The position numbers and the translations under genes are program-made. A stretch of 64,000 nucleotides of DNA. Source: Kitasatospora atroaurantiaca (GTDB lineage Bacteria; Actinomycetota; Actinomycetes; Streptomycetales; Streptomycetaceae). The notes under the pieces were generated by a model. The model was not told the DNA's origin. It worked only from the letters and a program-made list of their open reading frames with translations, and ran no database searches. The stretch covers positions 62,001-126,000 of the forward strand of contig NZ_VIVR01000001.1 of the NCBI RefSeq assembly GCF_007828955.1, read 5' to 3'. This document shows positions 7,981 through 16,214 of this stretch, piece after piece. Numbering within the stretch: the stretch's first letter is position 1; each line of letters begins with the position of its first letter.

Positions 7981-8589
7981 CGAATAATCGTCACGATAGA
8001 ACTGCGTGAACTGCGCACGACTCTCGAAAGTCCATTCAGAGAGACTTTCACGGCCATAGGAGGTCTTGTTCAGGACACTCAGGGCGGGATCAGGGAGGGA
8101 AATTCTCCTGGCCGCGAACGCAAAGTCCTCGGACAACCTCTCGAACCGGCCTACGAACTGCACCAAGATCTGCCCCCTCCCGTCACATAAAAATGTCCGC
8201 TGGGAGCGAAAATGAACCCAATCGGCCAAGTCCGGAGAGTCCACCATGCGGTGGAGAAACTGCTCGGCCGTTGCGCAGCCTCGTAGGTTTGCGCGAGCCC
8301 ACTCCTCATCGATCGCGGTCATTCCCCCGCTCTTCAGGTAGTGGAACGCGGACATGAATCTTGCTGCTGGTTCCCTGACGAACGCGAACGAGAACAACCG
8401 GGACCACTCGGCCGGCCCGAGCTCTTCGCGCAGTTCCGCCGCCGTGGCATGCTCGGTCGCTATTCCGTCCAACAACTTGCGAGTCATGGCAAACCCGCCG
8501 GTCTTCGGTACATGCACATAGGCGAATCCCTTTCTCCGGAAGGTCGCAAGAACGGCTCTTCTCCTCTCCCGACTCCTGTCCGACGCCAT
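7942..8589 (-). CDS. sulfotransferase family protein
   Basis: The protein is 215 residues from the ATG at 8587-8589 (MASDRSRERRRAVLATF), preceded by AGAGGTGATTCTTTC. YVHVPKTGG (about residues 24-32) is the 5'-phosphosulfate loop of PAPS-dependent sulfotransferases. FAFVREPAARFMSAFHYL is the 3'-phosphate-binding Arg/Ser segment. Together they mark the type-2 (carbohydrate-like) sulfotransferase fold. It is the last gene of the minus-strand operon, 56 bp after the epimerase. It should transfer sulfate from PAPS to a hydroxyl or amine of the pathway product. The size is on the short side but both cofactor motifs are complete. Confidence 0.82.
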   Translation of the reverse strand: MASDRSRERRRAVLATFRRKGFAYVHVPKTGGFAMTRKLLDGIATEHATAAELREELGPAEWSRLFSFAFVREPAARFMSAFHYLKSGGMTAIDEEWARANLRGCATAEQFLHRMVDSPDLADWVHFRSQRTFLCDGRGQILVQFVGRFERLSEDFAFAARRISLPDPALSVLNKTSYGRESLSEWTFESRAQFTQFYRDDYSLFDYRPPWGPCS

Positions 8590-8645
8590 GAAAGAATCAC
8601 CTCTCTGGATCAATCTCCTTGCGAAGATCAGCGAATCAGCGAAGA

Positions 8646-9632
8646 TCAACAGTTCGCCCATTCCTTGAGCAGGCGAAGCTCGTGGGAGCGGTCGAGCCAG
8701 CGAGTCGTCGATCCGAGGGGGTGCGAGGTGTGCCGTAGGAGACAGTCCCCGATGGACTCCGGGAGCGGCCGATGGGCCAGTCCCGCTTCATCGGCTGCCC
8801 GCGCACAGGAGACGTTCATCAGTGCGCGCTCAGGGCTGGATCGCGTCAGCCACAGGGGGATCTCGGCCCAGGGGCGCACACCGCGCAGGAGGACGAACTG
8901 CTCGCCCACCCAGCACGGATTCATCGACGTGTCGGCACACAGCGCGATGGCTTCCAGCAGCTCACCGGCCGTGATGCAAGGGCCTGCCATGTTGACAACA
9001 CCTGTCAGGCCGCGATCCATCGCCTGCACTGTGGAACGTGCCACGTCTCGAGCGTCGATGAGCTGGAGTGGCTGGTCGAGGTCCATCGGAACGAGTACGT
9101 CACCGCCCCGCAGGGCGCGTCCCAACCAGTACGCCAGGCGGCCGCTGTGGTCATGGGGGCCGATGACCAGGCCGAGCCGAGCGACGAGCAGGCTCGCACC
9201 GGCCGTGCCCAAGTTGTCCCGCAGATAGGCCTCGCATCGCAGCTTGAACGCACCCGACCGCTCGATCGGGTCGGCTGTATCAGACCGGATCGTCGGGGAC
9301 AGCTCGGTCAGGGGGGTATCCCGCCGGCTGTACACGGCGCACGACGAGAGAAGGACGTACAGGCCGACGTCGCGCAGGAGCGGGGTGGTCACCTGGAGGT
9401 CGTCGGGTTCCGCCGCGCAGGTGTCAATCACGGCATCCCAGCTCTGCCTGAGTGTGTGCCGGGCCTCGGGAGTCGGGGTGCGGCGGTCGGCCAGGACTTC
9501 GCGCACGAGGCCACCGAACGGCGAACGGGAGAGTCCTCGGTGAATGATCGTCACCTGATGCTCACGGGCAAGGCATGCGTCCACCAGGTGCCGACCGATG
9601 AACCGCGTTCCGCCCAGCACGAGAACCCTCAT
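8646..9632 (-). CDS. NAD-dependent epimerase/dehydratase (extended SDR)
   Basis: The protein is 328 residues from the ATG at 9630-9632, which opens directly with the Rossmann motif MRVLVLGGTRFIGRHLVDAC. A strand-4 motif, VLLSSCAVYS, supplies the catalytic Ser/Thr and is followed by the active-site region. LLVARLGLVIGPHDHSGR is the usual substrate-pocket segment, and QLIDARDVARSTVQAMDRG is typical of extended SDRs. In FKLRCEAYL the usual YxxxK Tyr is replaced by Phe (FKLRCE), so activity may be altered. The ATG overlaps the stop of the dioxygenase gene (ATGA). Confidence 0.82.
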   Translation of the reverse strand: MRVLVLGGTRFIGRHLVDACLAREHQVTIIHRGLSRSPFGGLVREVLADRRTPTPEARHTLRQSWDAVIDTCAAEPDDLQVTTPLLRDVGLYVLLSSCAVYSRRDTPLTELSPTIRSDTADPIERSGAFKLRCEAYLRDNLGTAGASLLVARLGLVIGPHDHSGRLAYWLGRALRGGDVLVPMDLDQPLQLIDARDVARSTVQAMDRGLTGVVNMAGPCITAGELLEAIALCADTSMNPCWVGEQFVLLRGVRPWAEIPLWLTRSSPERALMNVSCARAADEAGLAHRPLPESIGDCLLRHTSHPLGSTTRWLDRSHELRLLKEWANC

Positions 9633-10387
9633 GGCCGGTCGCCGCGGGACGCAGATGTCGGCGCGTAGCCGAGCACAAGCAGCCGCCGGGGGCGGCCGGA
9701 CGTGTTCGCTGCGCTGGCGTGCACCAATCGCGAGTCCCACGCCACGACCGAGCCGGCCGGCACCTCGAGCGTGACCGCCGCCGAGTCCGGCGCTGCGTGT
9801 TCCGTCACGACGGGACCCTGATGCGGTGTCTGCCCCTGCTCGACGTCCTGGCGATGGGTACCGGGCCAGACCTGCAGGGCCCCCGCCGACTCGGTGCACT
9901 CGTCCATGCACACCGCGACACTGATCACCCGCCGGTAGCCGCGTCGGGTGAAGTACGCCGCATCCGTGTGTTTGCGGACCTCCTCACCCAGCACCGGCAA
10001 CGTCGCCCAGCCGGCGGCGACTTCGACGCGCTGCTTGTACATGAACTTGCTCTCCATGACTTCTGACGGACAGCCCAGGAGCCCGGTGGTGATCGCACGA
10101 AGCTCGGCCCCACCTGCGACCGTCTCCACCGAAGGAGCCAGGCCCAGGACCGGCTTGATCTTGAACAGATACGGCTCGCCCGACGAGAGGCGCCACCACG
10201 TGACTCTCGCGTCCCAGTCCCTGCTCGCCGCCATCGCGGCGAGCAATCGGTCACGAAGCGCGTCCGCGTCCGTTCGAAGGCGCTCGACGACCGTCAACGA
10301 CAGGAGACGAGGTAGCACCAGGTAACCGTCCGCGTCGAAACGCTTGCGCTGGTCACCGGATATCGGCAGAGGGCCCGGCTCCGACAT
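9629..10387 (-). CDS. phytanoyl-CoA dioxygenase-type Fe(II)/2-oxoglutarate oxygenase
   Basis: The protein is 252 residues from the ATG at 10385-10387 (MSEPGPLPISGDQRKRFDAD). RFDADGYLVLPRLLS is the standard N-terminus of the PhyH family. The facial triad can be read as His and Asp in EVRKHTDAAYF and the distal His in SRLVHASAANTSG; the Arg of RPRRLLVLGY binds 2-oxoglutarate. Such enzymes hydroxylate, desaturate or cyclise small substrates. The start lies inside the upstream methyltransferase gene (35-bp overlap), and the stop overlaps the epimerase ATG, so it is translationally coupled on both sides. Confidence 0.85.
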   Translation of the reverse strand: MSEPGPLPISGDQRKRFDADGYLVLPRLLSLTVVERLRTDADALRDRLLAAMAASRDWDARVTWWRLSSGEPYLFKIKPVLGLAPSVETVAGGAELRAITTGLLGCPSEVMESKFMYKQRVEVAAGWATLPVLGEEVRKHTDAAYFTRRGYRRVISVAVCMDECTESAGALQVWPGTHRQDVEQGQTPHQGPVVTEHAAPDSAAVTLEVPAGSVVAWDSRLVHASAANTSGRPRRLLVLGYAPTSASRGDRP

Positions 10388-11045
10388 GTCGTTCGTCCCC
10401 CAGGGTCGCGACCGGTACGAGAAATCGGTTGGTGGGCTTGGTCCACATCGCCGGGAGGCCCGCGACCGGTATCGAATACGGGTGCGCTGCCCACGATGTG
10501 AAGTGCGTGTCCAGGACGCGACGACGCAGCGAGCCGATCGCGTCGCCGCTGTGGAAGAAACTGAACCTTCCACCGGGACGCAAGCAGGCAACGGCGACGT
10601 GCTCGACGAACCAGGCGAAGTCCGCGTCGGCGTAGCCGTCCGGTGGCCACGTGTCATACATGATCGCGTCATAGGCCCGTGTCGGCAGAGTGGCGAGCTG
10701 CCAGGGTTCGCCGATCACGCGGGCTCGGGCGCCGAAGGCGTCCAGCACCCTGGCCCGGGCCAGGCGGGCCACTTCGTCGTGCGGCTCGATGGCGGTGTAC
10801 GAGCCGACCCGGACGTCGAGGAGCTGTTCGGCGAAGACGCCGAGTCCGAGTCCGATCTCGAGCACGTCGGGCCGCCTGGTGCCCGCGACCAGGTGACGGA
10901 CGTGCCGGCGCATCAGGTCCGCCTCCGCTCTGAACATGACGTACTGATCTCCGAGCCGCAGGCCGTGGTCGTCGACAACGGCGGGCAGTGACCGCAACCG
11001 GGCGATGTGCCGGCAATGGACTTCGGTGAACGGGCCCGAGGTCAT
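10353..11045 (-). CDS. class I SAM-dependent methyltransferase
   Basis: The 230-residue protein contains motif I as VLEIGLGLGVFAEQLL (about residues 61-76), an acidic ribose-binding end of strand 2 (YTAIEPHDEV), AYDAIMYDTWPPDGY as post-II, and LRPGGRFSFFHSGD as motif III. The start ATG overlaps the MAT stop codon (ATGA). The fold is like guanidinoacetate/arginine N-methyltransferase or spermidine synthase-type enzymes, but the acceptor is unknown. Lying directly behind a dedicated SAM synthetase gene, it likely uses the SAM made there. Confidence 0.82.
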   Translation of the reverse strand: MTSGPFTEVHCRHIARLRSLPAVVDDHGLRLGDQYVMFRAEADLMRRHVRHLVAGTRRPDVLEIGLGLGVFAEQLLDVRVGSYTAIEPHDEVARLARARVLDAFGARARVIGEPWQLATLPTRAYDAIMYDTWPPDGYADADFAWFVEHVAVACLRPGGRFSFFHSGDAIGSLRRRVLDTHFTSWAAHPYSIPVAGLPAMWTKPTNRFLVPVATLGDERHVGAGPSADIR

Positions 11046-12292
11046 GGAAGCCGAGGGGCTGGGAAGCGCGCGATCGGGTCTCCGGTGAGGAACCGGTTCG
11101 TGAAGTTCGCTACGTCGGCCAGTCCCTGTCGCACGATCCCGTCGATCGCGCGGGCCGTGGACGCGTCCGGCTCCCGATCCAGTGCGATGAGCACATAGGC
11201 GGGATCGTCCAGACTCCCGCCATTGCGGGTGGCGACCGTGACTTCCGCGTACACGGACGTCTGCGAGAACACGTCACGTGCTATCTGCGCGGCGATCGCC
11301 GAGTAGATCTTTCCCACGTGGTGGACCGGATTCTTTCCCGCAGGCGCCTCACAACCGGCGGGGCGCATCGGTTCGATGACACCGTTGTACCGGTTTCCGC
11401 GTCCGACCGCACCGCAGTCGCCCTTTCCCAACGACGTTCCGAAGGGGGCGAGATAACCCCGACCTGGGCTGTCCTTCGTGTTGAGGTGCAGGGAGGTCCG
11501 CGCGATTGCCCGCGCTCGGGGGTCGCGGTCCACGAGGCCCTTCAAGATCTGGGTGATCGCGCTCTCCACCTCGGCCAGGCAATCGCGATACGCCTCCCAC
11601 GAGGCGATCCGCTCCGGATGGAAGGGCACGGCGGCGGTGACGTCCAGGTGGGATCCCGCACGGACCGTCATGACCTTCACGTCTGTGCCGACCGCCGGAA
11701 AGTCGACGCGAAACGCCGCGTCGGTCAGCTCGCTCTCCAGCCCCATGGCTACTTCGGCCGCCAGCCCGCGAAGACTGGTACCCACGCAGATCACGGTGTC
11801 GTTCGCGACCGACTCCACCGCCAGCACGTCGGCAAGCAACGGCAGGGTTCTGGGACGGTAGAACTCGGGAGCGTGGTCGACAGAGGTGCCACGAGTGTTG
11901 TTGACATGAAGCCTGACGTGATCCAGGATGCGGGCGTCGCCGAGCGCTCGGGCCAGGACATCGGCGACGGCCTCCTCGAAGATTTCCGCGACCGGCACCT
12001 CGATGTCGCCAACACGGTCGGTGATCTTGCCGAAGAGATACGCGTCGACAGGCTTGAGGATGTCGAAAGCGCCGAAGTCGACGTCGGCCGCGGCGCCCAC
12101 CAGGTTCACCTTGTCGACCCAGTGGTTCGGCACCAAGGCGAACCGGCTCAGGCACCAGCGGGAGTACCGCACGGAGAAGGTGTCGGCGACCAGATCGGCG
12201 AGACTGTCGGGGTGGCCGATGCCCTTGCGCTCAGCCACGTCGAAGGGCAGGTGATCAGGACTGGTACAAGCGTGACGGATCATCACTCGCAT
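11042..12292 (-). CDS. archaeal-type S-adenosylmethionine synthetase (methionine adenosyltransferase)
   Basis: The protein is 416 residues from the ATG at 12290-12292, seven bases after GGAGGAG. It matches the archaeal MAT family, which is not similar overall to bacterial MetK. It has DVAERKGIGHPDSLADL at the N-terminus, RGTSVDHAPEFYR, SLHLNTKDSPGRGYL, and the strongly conserved GRGNRYNGVIEPMRP followed by AGKNPVHHVGKIYSA. The reaction is ATP + methionine + water to SAM + Pi + PPi. An actinomycete already has a housekeeping metK, so this copy is probably pathway-dedicated. It lies four bases after the radical SAM gene and overlaps the methyltransferase ATG, so SAM is made between two SAM-using enzymes. 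Confidence 0.88.
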   Translation of the reverse strand: MRVMIRHACTSPDHLPFDVAERKGIGHPDSLADLVADTFSVRYSRWCLSRFALVPNHWVDKVNLVGAAADVDFGAFDILKPVDAYLFGKITDRVGDIEVPVAEIFEEAVADVLARALGDARILDHVRLHVNNTRGTSVDHAPEFYRPRTLPLLADVLAVESVANDTVICVGTSLRGLAAEVAMGLESELTDAAFRVDFPAVGTDVKVMTVRAGSHLDVTAAVPFHPERIASWEAYRDCLAEVESAITQILKGLVDRDPRARAIARTSLHLNTKDSPGRGYLAPFGTSLGKGDCGAVGRGNRYNGVIEPMRPAGCEAPAGKNPVHHVGKIYSAIAAQIARDVFSQTSVYAEVTVATRNGGSLDDPAYVLIALDREPDASTARAIDGIVRQGLADVANFTNRFLTGDPIARFPAPRLP

Positions 12293-12296
12293 GCGC

Positions 12297-13238
12297 CTAC
12301 TCCTCCGCCTCGCCGCTGTGACCATGAGCCGCCGGAGGATCGACGAGGTACGACAGACACTGGGACAGCACGAGTACCCGCCGTGCCGGACACCCCTCGT
12401 TCACCTCGCTCGGCCGGAAGGAACCGTCGTAGAGGTTTCCGTAACCCACGGGCACGGACGCGCACCTGCGGACGTCGCCGGTCACCATCACCTTGAACGA
12501 GGACACTCCGGCCGTGCACGCCTGGCCCCGGAACGACATCAGCCCGTCGAGGTAAGAACGGTTGAACAGGTATTCGCCCGAGTTGGAAAGAATCAGGCGC
12601 TTCTGCTCCTCCGTGTAGCCCTCGGGATATCGAACTCCTCCATGAACGCCCTTGAAAACCTTGACCTGAACACGCGTCACCCCCAGCGACCTCAGCCTGT
12701 CGAGATCCTCCGCGAGGCGGCCGAGCAGCGGAGGGTAGAGAACGTACAGGGCCGTGACGTCGAATCCGCGCTCATCCAGGTGCAGATAGTTTCTCGCGTA
12801 AGCAGCCAATTCCAACCCCCGGCGCTCACGTTCCGGCATGTGCACGGCGGCGGTGATCCTCGCGACCCGGTTCGGGTCCACGAGTTTCGAGAAGCTCTCC
12901 ACATCGCCGGAAGCAAGGTTCGTGTTGATGCTGATGAAATGATGCTCTGTCAACCCAACACACAGATCGACGAAACGCGGGAACATGAACGGCTCTCCGC
13001 CGGACATGTGCACCAGGCAGGTCTTGCCGAGCTCGTCGAATCTCCGCTTCACCAGCTCCGGAGAGGGCTCGTCCAGGTACTTCCGGTTGAGAACATAACG
13101 GATCTGGGGATGGCAGTATTCGCAGAAGAAGTCACATCGGTTCGTCAGATGCCAGTCGAACTCCAACGCCCAGGAAGGCACATTCTGAATGGTCGAAGAG
13201 ACCCGCACACAACCCCCTGATCCAGACTGATGGTTCAT
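12297..13238 (-). CDS. radical SAM enzyme
   Basis: The protein is 313 residues from the ATG at 13236-13238; another ATG lies at 13258-13260 and no start has a strong ribosome-binding site. HLTNRCDFFCEYCHPQ gives the CxxxCxxC cluster motif about 40 residues in, and VHMSGGEPFMFPRF is the GGEP SAM-binding motif. Later strands (ISINTNLAS, VQVKVFKG) complete the partial TIM barrel. Four cysteines near the C-terminus (ACTAG, RRCAS, GCPARR, SQCLS) suggest a SPASM/Twitch-like auxiliary cluster, as in enzymes acting on peptides or amino acids. It is the first gene of the six-gene operon. The reaction cannot be told from sequence. Confidence 0.85.
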   Translation of the reverse strand: MNHQSGSGGCVRVSSTIQNVPSWALEFDWHLTNRCDFFCEYCHPQIRYVLNRKYLDEPSPELVKRRFDELGKTCLVHMSGGEPFMFPRFVDLCVGLTEHHFISINTNLASGDVESFSKLVDPNRVARITAAVHMPERERRGLELAAYARNYLHLDERGFDVTALYVLYPPLLGRLAEDLDRLRSLGVTRVQVKVFKGVHGGVRYPEGYTEEQKRLILSNSGEYLFNRSYLDGLMSFRGQACTAGVSSFKVMVTGDVRRCASVPVGYGNLYDGSFRPSEVNEGCPARRVLVLSQCLSYLVDPPAAHGHSGEAEE

Positions 13239-13497
13239 CTCGAAGGACCAGACGTCCATCAGTGTGGCGGACGCATGCACCGGAGGCCAGAGTGCCTCCC
13301 ATATTGGCTCGTTCTCGATACGGCATGATCCATTTCGAGGTGACATTCACGTTCCATGAGGGATGCCCCAGAAGTCAGCACGGCAGCCCGGCCGGTAGCC
13401 CACTCACCGGCGGCAAGCGCCCGCGCGGCCGGGCAGATGCTGTACCGAGCCGATGCGCCAGCGATGGCGACCGCGCAGGCGCAACCGAACGCGGTCG

Positions 13498-14012
13498 GCA
13501 CCTGGAGAACCTGCACCTCGACGCTGTCCACGTCCGAGTCTCACCCGCGTGGACCGAAGCCGGCCAGGACGCCCTCGCCTGGACGAAGGAACAGCACCTG
13601 GAAGGCGTCACCATGAAGCGCCTCGACTCGCCCTACCTACCCGGCGCACGCTCCCGGGACTGGGCGAAGCAGAGCACCTCAGCATCTCGGCCGTGACCAT
13701 CGGCGGATGGCTCCCCGGCGGACCCACCGCCGCCACCGTCCGCGCTCTGCTCGTCGGTGTCCCCACCGACCAAGGCCTGCTCTACGTCGGCCCCGTCGGC
13801 ACCGGTTTCAGCATGGCCGAACGCCGGACCTCGCCGCGGCGCTGCGCCGCATCGACACCACCACCTCGCCGTTCACCGCGACACCCACCGGACCCGAGCG
13901 CGGCACCCACCTCCGCTACGTCCACCCCCAGCTGGTCGGCGAGGTGGAGTACCTCGAAGTCACCGAAGGGGAATGCTGAGGCACCCGTCCTGGAAGGGCG
14001 TCGGGACACATG
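13498..14012 (+). pseudogene. ATP-dependent DNA ligase C-terminus (LigD-type), frameshifted
   Basis: Pieces in successive frames match the end of the ligase core and its OB domain: LEGVTMKRLDSPYLPGARSR, then ISAVTIGGWLPGGPTAATVR and LLYVGPVGTGFS, then DLAAALRRIDTTTSPF and LVGEVEYLEVTEG, then RHPSWKGV. Shifts fall near 13672, 13815 and 13975. The adenylation Lys region is missing. It is a decayed ligase remnant at the upstream border of the radical SAM operon. Confidence 0.75.
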
Positions 14013-14414
14013 CGTGTCTCTTACCTTGACCGCCTCCGAGCGCACCGGTTGAAGACGATGCCTCGCACGTGGTCGGCCGCCGCACGCTGCCTCTTGTCGA
14101 CCGGGACCGCCGGGATCCCTGGAGTGCCAGGTGCGGGCCCGCGGCGGTTGATGGTGTCGATGTATTGATGACGGCGCATCGGGGCGGGGCGGGCGAGCCG
14201 GAATCACGTGGTGTGGCGGAGGCGGGCCCGCTCCTTCTTGATGTGGTGCACTCGCTCGGCTTCGCGCCCGCCCGTGCACCGTTGTGACAAGACTTCACGC
14301 CAAGGCCCGGCGGGCGGCGGTGACGGCCGGTACCCCGCGGGCCGACCCGGTCGCCGGGCCGGGCCGATCTCCTGACTTGACCTCAACCGCACTTGAAGTA
14401 GGAGTCTGGGAGGC
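14013..14414. other. no gene recognised
   Basis: Open frames in these 400 bases lack codon bias and recognisable motifs. The promoter of the erythromycin-esterase-like gene must lie in its right half. Confidence 0.4.
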
Positions 14415-15635
14415 ATGGAAACCGACACCGCCGCTCCCCGGGCCTTCTTCCCTTCGACCACAGGGTCACCCGATCCTCAGCACGCCGACGCCGATGCCGG
14501 CCCGCTGTCCGACGCCACGCTCGATGAACTCGCCGAGAGGCTTGCCGCCGGGGCGACGATCGTCGGCATCGGGGAGTCCACCCGATTCTCCCGGGAGACC
14601 TTCGGCGTGCGGGACCAACTCTTGCGGCGGCTGGTCCGACACCACGGGTTCCGGGCGCTGGCCGTACAGGACAGTGCCGGCGTCGCCGCCGGCCTCGACA
14701 AGTACGTGCGCGGCGGCGAGGGTTCGGCCGAATCCGCGCTCGAGGGCGCCTGGCGTCCCTGGCGCACCGCCGAGATGGTCGCGGCATTGGAATGGATCCG
14801 GGCGTTCAACCGGGACCACCCGAACGACTCCGTCCGGATCTTCGGTGTGAAGCCCGCACAGGCCCGGCCCGAGGACTACGACGCCGTCCTCGACCACGTC
14901 CGTGGGTCGGCCCCGGAGCTCCTGGCGAAGGTGGCATCCCACCTGGATCCGATCCGGACCGCTCACCACACCGACGAGCACGTGCAGCGCGCCCAGGGAA
15001 CGCACCCCGGACGCCCGTTCGCCGATCACGCCCGCGACGCGCTGGCGCTGATCCGGTCATGGCCCGGTGCCGACCATGACGAGGGCATCCTGGCGCGGAT
15101 GCGCGGGATCGTGGACTTCCATGAACGCAGCGTCGCCGGGCGAGGCGACTACGCGGGCGACGCCGCAGTGTGGGCGGAGGCCATCAGCGACTCCCAGCGT
15201 CGGACCGGTGCGCGCGTGGTCTATTGGGACGGCATCGCTCACACCTCGGCGGTCGAGACGGTCCTGGGCCTGGCTCCCGGGCGTGGTCCGCAGCCCACCG
15301 TCGGCAGCCTGCTGCGCAAGCGTCACGGCACGCGGTATGTCTCCGTGGCGATCGGCTTCCATCACGGGGATCTCGGTGTCGCCGCTGTCCCGGAGCCGGC
15401 CGGGGATCTGATCGACGCGACGCTGGGAGAGGTGGATCTGCCCGCCCACTGGCTGGACTTGCGCCGCGACGCCGTACGCCGCCGGTGGGAGGGGCCGGCG
15501 AAGGTCCGCGTCATCAGCGGCGTCTACGACCCGTCCCGTGACACTGCCGAGCACATGACCGTCGCTTCCCTTGCCGACGCATTCGACGTCCTCGTCCACA
15601 TTCGCCGGGTGTCTCCGGTGCGATGGCTGCCGTGA
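14415..15635 (+). CDS. erythromycin esterase-like (EreA/ChaN-like) hydrolase
   Basis: The protein has 406 residues. The Ere fold is recognised from TIVGIGESTRFSRETFGVRD (the usual GE-(S/A)-x-H/R motif near the start), HHGFRALAVQDSAGVAAGLD, the helical middle, then VVYWDGIAHTSAVETVLG and GTRYVSVAIGFHHGDLG. Family members open macrolactones or act on unknown esters. Several residues differ from classical EreA: the first motif has Thr-Arg where Ere enzymes usually have His, and HH of GFHHGD is placed near the end. Macrolide resistance should not be assumed. It stands alone on the plus strand. Confidence 0.78.
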   Translation: METDTAAPRAFFPSTTGSPDPQHADADAGPLSDATLDELAERLAAGATIVGIGESTRFSRETFGVRDQLLRRLVRHHGFRALAVQDSAGVAAGLDKYVRGGEGSAESALEGAWRPWRTAEMVAALEWIRAFNRDHPNDSVRIFGVKPAQARPEDYDAVLDHVRGSAPELLAKVASHLDPIRTAHHTDEHVQRAQGTHPGRPFADHARDALALIRSWPGADHDEGILARMRGIVDFHERSVAGRGDYAGDAAVWAEAISDSQRRTGARVVYWDGIAHTSAVETVLGLAPGRGPQPTVGSLLRKRHGTRYVSVAIGFHHGDLGVAAVPEPAGDLIDATLGEVDLPAHWLDLRRDAVRRRWEGPAKVRVISGVYDPSRDTAEHMTVASLADAFDVLVHIRRVSPVRWLP

Positions 15636-15760
15636 GCGGCACCCCGCCACCAAGGAGCCACCCACGGCTGGACCGTGGCGGGCCGACCACAGCGCTCGGG
15701 CCGACTCGGCCACCAAGGGGCCGACTGGGCCCGGGGACTGGAACTGACCCTGGTGAGAGG

Positions 15761-15988
15761 TCAGTCGACCTCGACGTAGGCGACGAGGATGATCGTGCCG
15801 AGCACCGTCGAGATGTACGCGATGCGAACACCGTCCTTGACGTACTCGCGCACCGGGCTGGCCGGCTTGCTCTGTACGCCGGCCTTTGGATTCAGCGCCA
15901 GAACCGTCAGGTGCGGGTCGAGGCGGGCGAGCGCGGCGTCGTCCATCTCCGCGATCTGCCGCTCGGCGACCTCGTGGAAGGTGATCAC
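15761..15988 (-). CDS. RelE/ParE-type toxin
   Basis: The protein is 75 residues if it begins at the GTG at 15986-15988 (VITFHEVAERQIAEMDDAAL). A longer start at 16054 would overlap the antitoxin gene. The C-terminal strands SPVREYVKDGVRIAYIS and VLGTIILVAYVEVD match the RelE/ParE barrel, including the Arg of the (V/I)R-x-x-Y pattern. The predicted activity is mRNA cleavage or gyrase inhibition. It follows the antitoxin gene closely, the usual antitoxin-first order. Confidence 0.65.
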   Translation of the reverse strand: MITFHEVAERQIAEMDDAALARLDPHLTVLALNPKAGVQSKPASPVREYVKDGVRIAYISTVLGTIILVAYVEVD

Positions 15989-16013
15989 CGCCCGCCGCCG
16001 GGCCGGACCGGGC

Positions 16014-16214
16014 TCAGGCAACGCGCTGCTCGTCGGCGGTCTGAACCAGGCCACGCTCGACGCGGATGTCCTCCCAGGTGCGGCACTCGTTCAGGTCGAC
16101 ACCGCGGTCAGCCAGGTCAAGCAGGACATACGCGAGGGTAGGGTCCTCCAGCGCGGCGTCCCGCGCGGAGGCGCGCAGCCCCTCAGCCTCGGTGGGGTCG
16201 AACACGATGCGCAT
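16014..16214 (-). CDS. antitoxin of the RelE/ParE pair
   Basis: The protein is 66 residues from the ATG at 16212-16214, which is preceded by GGAGGAACG, a strong ribosome-binding site. It begins MRIVFDPTEAEGLRASARDA and is acidic and helical, with a C-terminus (WEDIRVERGLVQTADEQ) suited to wrapping around the toxin. No classical DNA-binding motif is obvious. Its assignment rests on size and on the toxin gene immediately downstream. Confidence 0.6.
   Translation of the reverse strand: MRIVFDPTEAEGLRASARDAALEDPTLAYVLLDLADRGVDLNECRTWEDIRVERGLVQTADEQRVA

Noticed and set aside
11318..12496. 392-codon plus-strand frame
   Set aside because: Antisense shadow of the SAM synthetase gene, without family features.
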